A stretch of 33,990 nucleotides of DNA from positions 1 to 33,990 of the forward strand of contig JALXEW010000305.1 of the NCBI GenBank assembly GCA_027069285.1. The letters are read 5' to 3'. A program made the translations under genes and the position numbers. Under the pieces are notes generated by a model, which worked only from the letters and a program-made list of their open reading frames with translations, was not told the origin of the DNA and did not search any database. This DNA is from Ardenticatenia bacterium. Its GTDB lineage: Bacteria; Chloroflexota; Anaerolineae; Aggregatilineales; JALXEW01. This document shows positions 8,692 to 16,612 of the stretch, piece by piece; positions within the stretch are counted from its first letter, which is position 1; each line of letters starts with the position of its first letter.

Positions 8692-9714
8692 CTAGCCCAG
8701 GCTGATGCGAGGGTCGATCCAGGCCTGAATGAGTTCGACGACCAGGTTGATGGTGACGTAGGCCGAGGCGCCGAAGAGAGTTATCCCCATGATCGCCGGA
8801 TAGTCCACGTTCAGCAGCGAGTGGACGGTGAAGAGGCCCAGGCCGGGCCAGTTGAACACGATCTCGACGAAGAACGTGCCGGTGAGTGAATAGGCCAGGG
8901 TGAGGCCGATGACGGTCAGAGTCGGGCCGATGGCATTTTTGAGCGCGTAGGCGTATATAACGATCCGCTGCCGGATGCCGTAGGCCCGTGCGGTGCGGAT
9001 ATAATTTTGCGAGAGCACCTCCAACATGGTAGCGCGTGTCATCCGGGCGATCAGGCCGATCGGGTAGGCGGCCAGAGTCAGCGCCGGGAGGATTATATGT
9101 CTGGCAACGTCCTGGAAGGCGATCCAATTCCCGGTCACCAGCGTATCGAACAGGTAGAACCCGGTGATCTCGTTGATCGGGCTGGTGAAACGCAGGTTAG
9201 AGTCGACCCGGTTGGTCAGTGGCAGAACCCCCAGCATCCTGAAGAAGAATATCTGGAACAGCAGCCCCAACCAGAATGACGGCAGGGAGACGCCGATTAT
9301 CGAAGTAGTCCTGGTGACCACATCGAACGGCTTCCCCTGCCACCTGGCCGAGAACACCCCCAACGGCACCCCGATCAGGACGGCCAGGCTCATGCCCACG
9401 AAAAGCAGCTCCAGCGAGGCAGGTGCCCTATCGCCGATCTCTTGCAGGACCGGTCGCTTGGTGGCGATGGAGTTGCCCCAATCCCCGCGCAAAACATCGC
9501 GGAGATAGTAGAAGTACTGAACCGGCAGCGGGCGATTGAGGCCCATCTGCTCCTCGACCCGCGCTATTTCCTCCGGGCGGGCGCGAGGCCCCAGGTAGAG
9601 GGACGCCGGGTTAGAGGGCACCACCCGCGCCAGTGTGAAAGTGACCACCGAGAGGCCGAGCAACACCAGCAGCGAGAGGGCGATCCTGCGTATGATAAAT
9701 TCGAGTTTGCGCAT
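8692..9714 (-). CDS. ABC transporter permease, DppB/OppB-like
   Basis: This 340-aa inner-membrane permease starts with an N-terminal helix (about residues 11-30) followed by the B-type hallmark RVVPSNPASLYLGPRA...QMGLNRPLPVQYFYYL. Four to five further helices follow, with an EAA-like loop at RTARAYGIRQRIVIYAYALKN. ATG at 9714 has a GGAG a few bases upstream. It is separated from the binding-protein gene by 75 bp that hold a 9-bp hairpin, and from the next permease by 6 bp. It forms the transmembrane channel with the C-type permease. Confidence 0.92.
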   Translation of the reverse strand: MRKLEFIIRRIALSLLVLLGLSVVTFTLARVVPSNPASLYLGPRARPEEIARVEEQMGLNRPLPVQYFYYLRDVLRGDWGNSIATKRPVLQEIGDRAPASLELLFVGMSLAVLIGVPLGVFSARWQGKPFDVVTRTTSIIGVSLPSFWLGLLFQIFFFRMLGVLPLTNRVDSNLRFTSPINEITGFYLFDTLVTGNWIAFQDVARHIILPALTLAAYPIGLIARMTRATMLEVLSQNYIRTARAYGIRQRIVIYAYALKNAIGPTLTVIGLTLAYSLTGTFFVEIVFNWPGLGLFTVHSLLNVDYPAIMGITLFGASAYVTINLVVELIQAWIDPRISLG

Positions 9715-9740
9715 CGATCCGCTCCGCAGAGATCATGGCC

Positions 9741-9770
9741 TGGGGGTGACGCCCCCCGGCATCACCCCCA
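9741..9770 (-). other. Stem-loop between binding-protein and permease genes
   Basis: TGGGGGTGA and TCACCCCCA form a perfect 9-bp stem around a 12-base loop. Stem-loops between a binding-protein gene and its permease genes often protect the upstream mRNA and lower downstream expression. That role is inferred here from position; there is no T-run. Confidence 0.5.
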
Positions 9771-9789
9771 TCATGTCGGGTGCTCGGCG

Positions 9790-11367
9790 CTATTCGGACT
9801 GCGCCGGGTGCAGCGCGTAGAAGTTCATGGTGAACGGGTAATTGGGGTTGTACTGGAAACCCTCGATAGTATCCGGCACCACAAATACCGCCTGCGCATC
9901 GAACAGGAACAGCGCCGGCGCATCGTCAACCAGCATATTCATCGCCTGGATATAGAGTTCCTGTGCCCGCTCAGGATCGGTGACGGTGAGCATGGCAGCC
10001 TCTTCGATCAGGGCGTCGTATTCGGGGTTATTATAGTAGCCCAGGTTGAAGAACGGGGTGTCCTCGCTATGGAACATGGTGTATAGGTTGTCGGTGCCCG
10101 CATCGCTATAGGTGGGCCAGTAGAGCAGGAGGAAAATGTCCTGAGCCTCTTCCGGGTTGCCCTTTGCCCATTCCCACTGCTGCGTCCAGAGCATCGGCCT
10201 GATCTCGACCTCGATGCCCAGCTCGCCCAATGCCTCGGCGATCAGCGGGGCAAAACGGGCCTCGGTCTGGTTCTCGGCGGCGTGCGTCAGCACCAGCGAG
10301 AAGCCGCCATCCGGGTATCCTGCCTCTGCCAATAGCTCACGTGCCCGATCCAGGTCCTGGTGGTACTGGCGCACCTCCTCGGAGTAGGGCCATACGCCTG
10401 CCGGAACCGGCCCGCGTGACTGGGTTGCATAGCCCCAGGCGCCCACCTCGATGATCTCGTCATAGGGGATGGCGTAGGAGATCGCCTGGCGCACGCGGAC
10501 GTCATCCAAAGGTGGCCTGCGGGTGTTCAGGAAGCCGACGTAGTTATAAAAGCTCGGCTCGGCGTAGAAGGTATAGCCCTCGCGGTCGCGGAATTGATCG
10601 ATGTTCTCCAGCGGGAGCGAAAGCGCAAGATCGACCTCGCCGCCTTCCAGCATCTGCTGCTGAATCTGGGCCTCTGGGACGATGCTGACGACGATGTAAT
10701 CATAGTGCGGGGCATCATCCCAACCGCCCCAGTAGTCATCATACCGGCGCAACACGACCTCGGTATCCGGCGTCCAATCGTCCAGGACGTATGGGCCGGT
10801 GCCGGCGTCGACCCCGCTCTCGAAGTATTCCGGGTCTTCTTCTGCGGCTGCGATGGCTGCCGGGCTGACGATCCAGGCGCCGTATAGCGAGGCGGCGATC
10901 AGGTCCAGCGGAGCAGGGTACGAGAGATTGAATTGCACGGTCAGGTCGTCGATCACATCAATGCTATCGAGAGGTGCCCAAATGAACGAGGCCCCGCCGA
11001 TGGCCTGTGCCCGCTCGATCGAAAGTTTGACCGCCTCGGCGGTCAGCGGCTCGCCGTCGTGGAACGTTACCCCCTCGCGCAGGTGAAAAGTCCAGGTCAG
11101 GCCATCTTCAGAAACATCCCAGCTTTCGGCCAGGCCGGGGCGGAAGCGTTCCTCGGAGCCGGGTGGGTTAACGTAGAGCAACAGCTCGTACATATTCGCC
11201 ATATAGAGGGCCTCGGTAGAGAACGAAAGGCTGGGATCCCACGTGGTGATATTGGCCGTGGCGGCCACGCGCAGCACATTCACATCCTCCTGCGCAGATG
11301 CAGCCGAGAGACCAAGTGACGCCACAAGCGCCGTCGCCACGGCGATAAAGAACACTTTGCGAAACAT
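9790..11367 (-). CDS. Family 5 extracellular solute-binding protein of the ABC importer
   Basis: This 525-aa exported protein belongs to the SBP_bac_5 (peptide/nickel) family and captures the substrate for the downstream permeases. The signal peptide (1-23) ends in SAASAQE and has no lipobox cysteine, so it looks like a signal peptidase I substrate rather than a lipoprotein. Family landmarks are LAESWDVSEDGLTWTFHLRE, GVTFHDGEPLTAEAVK and GTGPYVLDDW. ATG at 11367 has AGGAGGA at good spacing. A frame opening at 11499 would add a non-signal-like extension. It is the first gene of the ten-gene operon. Family 5 proteins bind peptides, opines, amides or sugars, so the ligand cannot be read from the fold. 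Confidence 0.92.
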   Translation of the reverse strand: MFRKVFFIAVATALVASLGLSAASAQEDVNVLRVAATANITTWDPSLSFSTEALYMANMYELLLYVNPPGSEERFRPGLAESWDVSEDGLTWTFHLREGVTFHDGEPLTAEAVKLSIERAQAIGGASFIWAPLDSIDVIDDLTVQFNLSYPAPLDLIAASLYGAWIVSPAAIAAAEEDPEYFESGVDAGTGPYVLDDWTPDTEVVLRRYDDYWGGWDDAPHYDYIVVSIVPEAQIQQQMLEGGEVDLALSLPLENIDQFRDREGYTFYAEPSFYNYVGFLNTRRPPLDDVRVRQAISYAIPYDEIIEVGAWGYATQSRGPVPAGVWPYSEEVRQYHQDLDRARELLAEAGYPDGGFSLVLTHAAENQTEARFAPLIAEALGELGIEVEIRPMLWTQQWEWAKGNPEEAQDIFLLLYWPTYSDAGTDNLYTMFHSEDTPFFNLGYYNNPEYDALIEEAAMLTVTDPERAQELYIQAMNMLVDDAPALFLFDAQAVFVVPDTIEGFQYNPNYPFTMNFYALHPAQSE

Positions 11368-11445
11368 CGTATCTCCTCCTGAAACACACGGACAGGGAAG
11401 CCACCATGTAAGACTCAACGCCGCCGGGTGGCGTGAGCCGATCTC

Positions 11446-11489
11446 AGTATAAAGCGGGGCTTTTGCAAAACTTTGGCAGGACTTTGGCA
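11446..11489 (-). promoter_or_regulatory. Candidate promoter/operator of the uptake-catabolic operon
   Basis: On the minus strand a TATACT -10-like box lies at 11451-11446, about 80 bases before the binding-protein start, with no good -35. On the plus strand ACTTTGGCA occurs twice, at 11470-11478 and 11481-11489, with an 11-base period, next to the palindrome TTTTGCAAAA (11461-11470). Direct repeats one helical turn apart over the -35 region are what one expects for a regulator site. The regulator gene is not in the window. Confidence 0.35.
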
Positions 11490-11555
11490 AAGGCAACAAA
11501 TCGGTGCGGAGCCGATCGTGGAAAGCTCATAGCCACCCTCTCGTGGAATCGCATA

Positions 11556-11577
11556 GGGGCGCCGGCTCAGGCGCCCC
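11556..11577 (-). other. GC-rich 8-bp stem-loop in the gap upstream of the operon
   Basis: GGGGCGCC and GGCGCCCC pair perfectly around a 6-base loop, 36 bases after the stop of the TolB-like gene. It may end that transcript, but no T-run follows. The GGCGCC core also recurs in the cloverleaf element at 26880-26974. Confidence 0.45.
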
Positions 11578-11612
11578 CGCAAATTCCCGATTCGGGCGCG
11601 ATTTGTGACGTA

Positions 11613-12938
11613 TTACGGCAGCGGTTGGACGGCTATCTGCCCGACATCCTCCAGGTAAAGATCCACCTGGGCCGTCCTGATGTTCAGTCGGATGATGTTG
11701 ATATGCGGCGCGTTCATCCGCAACGTGGCCGCCGAGGCGCCCTGCTCAAACACCCTGTACCACGTATCCGAATTATCCACCTGGGCGAAAAGCACATAGT
11801 CCCCAACCGGGGTGATATTGGCCAGCGTATGGGCGCTCATGGTATACAGTCGAGAGTCGGTGCCGTTGAGCAGGTCGTAGTAATGCAGCCCGACGAAGTA
11901 CACATTGATCTCCATCGGCCATACGCCCAGGATATTCACGGAGCGGTCTTGCAGCGTCTCCGGTATGGAGATGCGATCTTCCAACTGGCGTAGGGAGAAG
12001 AAGAAACCCGTCCCATCCGGCCTCCAACTCACATAATCCATCGCCCCGTTGATCTGATAGTCACGCGGCTGTGCGTTGGGCGAGGTCTGCATTATGCGCA
12101 CGGTGGTGGTCAACTCGTCCTCGCCGGGCACTATCCCGACCAGGAAGTCGCCGGTTTCCAATACATCCACGCCGATGATCGATTCATCGAGGGGGTAGTC
12201 GTTATTGGTATTCATATCCAGCAACGCGACGCCGGCAGGGAAGCACCCGATACTGTGCACGATCAGGTTAGTGGGCACCCAGTCGAACACCAGTGGATAG
12301 CTGGCGAAGCCCACGTTTTCCCATATCAGGGCTACTGACGGATACTCAGGGGTGCCGCCGCAGCCGGTATTGAACCAGAAATTGCCCACCACCCCGGACG
12401 TGATGTTGGTACAGCCTTCCGGTGCCGAAAGGCACGACATATCCGAAACATATACGTTCACCATCTCCTGGACTTCCTGGAACTGGCCGGTGCCGATGGC
12501 GTAATAGAGGTGCACCCCGTCGTCGCTCCATGCGGGCGGCATCAAAGTTACCAGATTCTGGGCGACCAGGGTCGGCTGTACGTCCGGGGTGTTCGGATCG
12601 TTCACGGATTCGACCCATCGGTTCACGTCAATGGCGTATAGCTCCTCACCATAGCCGCGAACCCATGCCAGTTTGGTGCCGTCCGGTGACCATCGCAGGA
12701 GTGTATCCTGCGGATAGTATTCCGGCGGCCAGGCCTCGGTCATGGATACCATCGGCGCGGCAGCGCTTGTCAGCTGGAGCGGGGTCTCGCCGGGCAACGG
12801 GTCAAGGTGCTGGATGTAAATATTACCCTGTTTGACGTAAGCCACATAAGGGTTGGGAGCCTCTTGTGCGGCGCCCGTTGGGACAGGCGCCAGGCTGAAT
12901 ACCAGCACAAGAACCAGGATCAACATTCCGGTCTTCAC
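11613..12938 (-). CDS. Secreted TolB-like beta-propeller protein
   Basis: This 441-aa protein has a signal peptide (about 1-24, hydrophobic LILVLVLVF core, APVPTGAAQ region). The rest reads as a WD40-like/TolB propeller. Typical PD40-type motifs are LRWSPDGTKLAWV, PAWSDDGVHLYYA and VSWRPDGTGFFF. No catalytic motif is visible, so a binding or scaffold role outside the membrane is likely. A GTG start at 12938 is chosen because AAGGAGG lies 7 bases upstream and the signal peptide begins there. It follows the orphan solute-binding lipoprotein by 76 bp and probably shares its transcript. The true partner is unknown. Confidence 0.75.
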   Translation of the reverse strand: MKTGMLILVLVLVFSLAPVPTGAAQEAPNPYVAYVKQGNIYIQHLDPLPGETPLQLTSAAAPMVSMTEAWPPEYYPQDTLLRWSPDGTKLAWVRGYGEELYAIDVNRWVESVNDPNTPDVQPTLVAQNLVTLMPPAWSDDGVHLYYAIGTGQFQEVQEMVNVYVSDMSCLSAPEGCTNITSGVVGNFWFNTGCGGTPEYPSVALIWENVGFASYPLVFDWVPTNLIVHSIGCFPAGVALLDMNTNNDYPLDESIIGVDVLETGDFLVGIVPGEDELTTTVRIMQTSPNAQPRDYQINGAMDYVSWRPDGTGFFFSLRQLEDRISIPETLQDRSVNILGVWPMEINVYFVGLHYYDLLNGTDSRLYTMSAHTLANITPVGDYVLFAQVDNSDTWYRVFEQGASAATLRMNAPHINIIRLNIRTAQVDLYLEDVGQIAVQPLP

Positions 12939-13014
12939 TGTATAACCTCCTTACCTTCCGAACCGAGCTTGTAGCGTAAGTGGGAATGGTACGGCCATCG
13001 GGAACATCGGGCAG

Positions 13015-14982
13015 CTAATCGGTAGGCATTGTCTCCATGTCCAGGTACCATCCCCCCCACCAGACCGGGCCGTGAGGTAGCGGGCCGGTCAGCCAACTTT
13101 GGCGTGCCGTTGGCACGGTAGCCACATAAAGCGGCACGACGGGATATGTTCCGTCGTCGCCGAAAAGCATCTCCTCTACCCGTGCGTAGAGCAGCGAGCG
13201 GGTGGCCGTTGCGCCGATCATGCCGGCCTCGTCCAGCAGCGAGTCGACCTCGCCGCATTCTGCGCCCAGGTCAAACGCGCCATACTCGCAGTGCAGGGTA
13301 TCGGCCAGCCAGTTGGCCGCATCCCAATAATCCGCCGACCAGCTCACGAGCCACACATGCTCACGGGCGTAGTCAATCGTCACATCGCCCCTGGCAACCG
13401 AAAGCACATAGTCAAATGGCTTTTCCCGAATGTAAAACATCGTCCCATCGCAACCCAACTCCCCCATCCATGCGCGCACCAGGAATCTGGCGATCGCCTG
13501 GGATTGCTCGGTGTAGTCCACGATCAATCGCACCTGCTCCGGCAGACCGTCGCATTCCTCATAGCCGGCGTTCGCTAGCTGGGAGCGGGCGGATTCGGGA
13601 TCGTAGCCGTGTCCCAGATCATCGTCCGGTGGCCCGGCGACCATGCCCGGCGGCACCATATGGGTGATCGGCTGTCCGCGTCCCTGCAATACCTCATCGG
13701 CCAATCGCTGACGGTCTATCGCCCAGGCGAACGCACGCCGTAACTCGACGCTGCGGGTCAAAAAGCGCTCCTGTGAGAACCCGATCAGCACCACGGACGG
13801 GAGGGCGTAGTCATATACCGCGTCCGGCGCCACGCTTTGCAATCTCTCGAAGTTCTCCTCCGATAGGTAAGCCATGTCAAGCTCGCCGGCGGTAAAAGCG
13901 CCTGCCACGTCGTATTCCCCCCAGCGTATTTCCACCCGCTCCAGATTGCCTCCGGGTGGGTCGGGCCAGAAGGGATTTCGGACAAGGGTGATCCCCTCAC
14001 CCGGCTCCCACTCAACGGGAACCCAGGGGCCGTTCACGACCGGTATCTCGCCCGGCAGGCCTTCCCAAAGGTATTCTTGTGGGATCGGTCGGAATTCCGG
14101 CATGGCCGTGATGGTCAAAAAGTAAGCGCCGGGGAACGCGAGCCGGTACCGCACAGTAGTCTCATCCGGCGCGTCCACCTCGATCCGGGCCGCGAGCCAC
14201 GCATCCGTGGCGTCGTCCGGCTCCGCCATCCTGGCCTCCTGGCAGCCGGAGACCATGTATATGCCGGTGGCATAACTGATCGAGTTAGTCGGGCTGCAGG
14301 CACGTCGTATGGCGGCCACGAAATCCCCGGCGACCACCGGCCTGATCGCCTCGATCTCGCCATCTGGACGGGGGCGCACCCAATATACGTCATCTCGCAG
14401 GTGGAAAACCCATTCCAACCCATCCGGCGATATTTCCCAATCGGTTGCCAGCATCGGCACCACATCGCCGGATACGGGGTCCAGCCGGGTTAGGCCGACG
14501 AATACATTTTCCACGATCTCGCGCGATGGCCGATCCGTCGGCGAGAGGCGAAGCGGATCGAGCGACGTGATCCCGCGCTCATACGCCATCCTGAGCACGA
14601 CCGGTCGTTCCGGGTTTGGCGTGACGGTCGGCGTCGGCGAGACCGGTGTGAGAGGTGTGACCGTGGGCTGCAAGGCCATCTCTATCGGCTCGATAGTGCG
14701 ATCCGGGCGCATTTCCTGCTCATCGGCGGTTGGGGTGGGTACATCGGTCACATAATTCGTCGGCGCCGGTATGGTGAAAGGGGTCGAAAACGGCGTGTCG
14801 GTCATCACCGGACCGGCTCCTGTCGGCGTCGGGTAGGCCGGCACGCGCGTGAATTGCCGCGTCGGCATCTGGGTAAGCCCCTGTGAGAAGCCGGCTCCCA
14901 TCGTTACCGCGCAGGCGCTTACAAATATGACCGATAATGCCAAAGTAGTCGCCACTTGTAATGATTGCGTGCGTTTTATCAT
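13015..14982 (-). CDS. Orphan family 5 solute-binding lipoprotein
   Basis: This 655-aa protein has a lipobox (Val21-Ser22-Ala23-Cys24) after a hydrophobic signal, so it should be lipid-anchored on the outer face of the membrane. A Thr/Pro-rich linker spans about residues 36-130 (with PTVTP and SPTPTV runs) before an SBP_bac_5 domain. That domain starts near LRMAYERGITSLDP and includes ATDWEISPDGLEWVFHLRDDV. No permease or ATPase lies beside it, unlike the operon binding protein 1.6 kb away. It may serve a remote transporter, act as a sensor, or deliver ligand to the other importer. ATG at 14982 has AGAGGA upstream, 15 bp after the AlkZ-related gene. Confidence 0.85.
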   Translation of the reverse strand: MIKRTQSLQVATTLALSVIFVSACAVTMGAGFSQGLTQMPTRQFTRVPAYPTPTGAGPVMTDTPFSTPFTIPAPTNYVTDVPTPTADEQEMRPDRTIEPIEMALQPTVTPLTPVSPTPTVTPNPERPVVLRMAYERGITSLDPLRLSPTDRPSREIVENVFVGLTRLDPVSGDVVPMLATDWEISPDGLEWVFHLRDDVYWVRPRPDGEIEAIRPVVAGDFVAAIRRACSPTNSISYATGIYMVSGCQEARMAEPDDATDAWLAARIEVDAPDETTVRYRLAFPGAYFLTITAMPEFRPIPQEYLWEGLPGEIPVVNGPWVPVEWEPGEGITLVRNPFWPDPPGGNLERVEIRWGEYDVAGAFTAGELDMAYLSEENFERLQSVAPDAVYDYALPSVVLIGFSQERFLTRSVELRRAFAWAIDRQRLADEVLQGRGQPITHMVPPGMVAGPPDDDLGHGYDPESARSQLANAGYEECDGLPEQVRLIVDYTEQSQAIARFLVRAWMGELGCDGTMFYIREKPFDYVLSVARGDVTIDYAREHVWLVSWSADYWDAANWLADTLHCEYGAFDLGAECGEVDSLLDEAGMIGATATRSLLYARVEEMLFGDDGTYPVVPLYVATVPTARQSWLTGPLPHGPVWWGGWYLDMETMPTD

Positions 14983-14997
14983 ACAAATCCTCTTGGA

Positions 14998-15873
14998 TTA
15001 ATGGGATACTGCCTGTCGCTCTGCCTGGAGTGAGATTAAGAATTCCCCTTCAAGGCCGTCTATCCGACCGAGGCGCACCCTGCCACCCTCGATCAATGCT
15101 TCCAGTGTACGCCTGAGCTCCGTTGGAGTCCACCGCAAGACATGGAAAAGCGCCCTGACCTGTTCGGGAGTGGCGGCCACGCAGGTATCCAGGTACCTGC
15201 TCACCAGCACCTGCCGGGCATAGCTCCGCCTGATCTGGCCGGCCATCTCCGGCAACTCCGGGTGGCGCCTGAGCACAAGGTCGTACACGAAGCCATAATC
15301 CCATGCTCCCACCTCGGCCACTCCGACCGGGAATATCTTAAAGCCGATCTGTAACTCGACCAGCGCCCGCTCGAATCTGGATTTGGAATCCCTGGCGGCC
15401 AGGCGAGCCTCGCGGCGTAATCGTAGCACGTCTAGGGGGCCGTTTTCCAGCAGGGCCTGGTATATCCGCCGCGCCTCGGCGGATAGCTCGCCAGCCTCGT
15501 ATTCATCGATATAGTCGCCGATCTCACCATATGAGTCGCTGGCGGCATAAAAATATGGCAGCATCTCCCACGAGATCAGGGTGGCCCTGCGGCGCAACAC
15601 CTTAGCGTAGAACCACCGGTCTCCGCCCAAGGATTCGTCTTTCCAGCGCCAGGACTTATTCAAGTCGGGGTCGGAGTGGGTACGTGGTACGTCACGCGCC
15701 CTGCCGCATATCGCGTGGAACAGGTTAGGGGCCTCAACGCCTTTGATCGGCCAGAAGAAGGCGAATCCGACCTCGTTTATGAAATCGACCGCCTGGTTGA
15801 TCGTATGAACCCGACGGTCGGGAGTGCGACGGTAATTGTGATCCCGTAGTGCGGATAGTCCGGCTGCGTTCAT
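14998..15873 (-). CDS. AlkZ-related winged-helix protein
   Basis: This 291-aa protein looks like an AlkZ-related member of the HTH_42 winged-helix superfamily, whose best-known members (AlkZ/YcaQ) are DNA glycosylases that remove bulky or cross-linked bases. The segment INQAVDFINEVGFAFFWPIKG...PNLFHAICGR (25-57), then RWKDESLGGDRWFYAKVLRRRATLISWEMLP, matches what I recall of this group. The catalytic QxQ motif of true AlkZ enzymes is not visible, so activity is doubtful. ATG at 15873 with GGGAG upstream is preferred over a longer frame from 15957, because the extended -10 promoter lies at 15923-15931. It is transcribed first, before the lipoprotein and propeller genes. No functional link between them is obvious. 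Confidence 0.6.
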   Translation of the reverse strand: MNAAGLSALRDHNYRRTPDRRVHTINQAVDFINEVGFAFFWPIKGVEAPNLFHAICGRARDVPRTHSDPDLNKSWRWKDESLGGDRWFYAKVLRRRATLISWEMLPYFYAASDSYGEIGDYIDEYEAGELSAEARRIYQALLENGPLDVLRLRREARLAARDSKSRFERALVELQIGFKIFPVGVAEVGAWDYGFVYDLVLRRHPELPEMAGQIRRSYARQVLVSRYLDTCVAATPEQVRALFHVLRWTPTELRRTLEALIEGGRVRLGRIDGLEGEFLISLQAERQAVSH

Positions 15874-15922
15874 TTCTCTCCCTTCCGAGCACAGCCCCAT
15901 CGTATTCGGAGCCACATGGGAG

Positions 15923-15931
15923 ATTATACCA
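15923..15931 (-). promoter_or_regulatory. Extended -10 promoter upstream of the AlkZ-related gene
   Basis: The minus strand reads TGGTATAAT, an exact TGN-TATAAT extended -10 element, about 50 bases before the ATG at 15873. Such promoters need no strong -35, and none is seen. It separates the AlkZ-related/lipoprotein/propeller group from the helicase operon that ends at 15958. Confidence 0.6.
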
Positions 15932-15957
15932 GAAGCCGGATCGCCGGGAGATGCCAA

Positions 15958-16611
15958 CTATGGGGCCATCGTCACATTGGTGATGAGCCATGCTATTATC
16001 AGAATAATAGTAACCGATAATATGACGATAGTTACCCTAGCCCTAATAAGATTTATTACCAAATTATTTTCCCTTTCTTGTAGAGTATTTGTTCTTTCGA
16101 CTAGTTTAGCTATTTGGGTAGCCTGCTCCTGGATGCTTCTCCGCAGCTCTGCGATGCGCTGCACATAACTCTCGATCGCGCTTTGGTCACCAGATGGTTT
16201 CTCTATGGTCACTTCGGATAGTCGTCTGGTCAGGTCGCTTATCACGCTGGCGCGGGCGCTTAGAGCTTCCTGGAGCTGTCTGATCTGGTCTGAAGCGGCG
16301 TTCAGTTCATTCTGGAGTGTAGATACTTTTTCATTGAGAGCAATGTTATCTTTCTTGGTGATCTCAATCTCGTGCTCCAGGCTATCTTTCTGCCTCGTCA
16401 CTTCACTGAGCTGTTGTTGGAGCCTTTTTACTTCGATCTCCATCCGGGCGACTTGGGATTTGGCATTTTCCAGCTCGTGCCTGCTTTCGTCATGCCTGGT
16501 GCTGAGCAGTTCCTCGTTACTTTCCAGCAAGCTCTCCGCTTCTTGCAGCCTGGCACTGAGAGCCTCTATTTCTTTCTCCAGCCGGTTCAAGTCCCTAAAG
16601 AGCATTGGCAT
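15958..16611 (-). CDS. Coiled-coil protein with C-terminal membrane anchor
   Basis: This 217-aa protein has no recognised family. Residues about 5-185 are almost continuous heptad-like coiled coil rich in Glu, Lys, Gln and Leu. Residues about 195-212 (VTIVILSVTIILIIAWLI) form one transmembrane helix with a very short tail, so it should be tail-anchored with the long coil in the cytosol. ATG at 16611 is preferred: it lies 1 base after the stop of the preceding gene with GGAAGG just upstream. A start at 16635 would add eight residues. The tight junction indicates co-translation with the winged-helix protein. A role as a membrane tether or oligomerising partner of the helicase complex is inference only. 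Confidence 0.75.
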   Translation of the reverse strand: MPMLFRDLNRLEKEIEALSARLQEAESLLESNEELLSTRHDESRHELENAKSQVARMEIEVKRLQQQLSEVTRQKDSLEHEIEITKKDNIALNEKVSTLQNELNAASDQIRQLQEALSARASVISDLTRRLSEVTIEKPSGDQSAIESYVQRIAELRRSIQEQATQIAKLVERTNTLQERENNLVINLIRARVTIVILSVTIILIIAWLITNVTMAP

Positions 16612-16612
16612 T

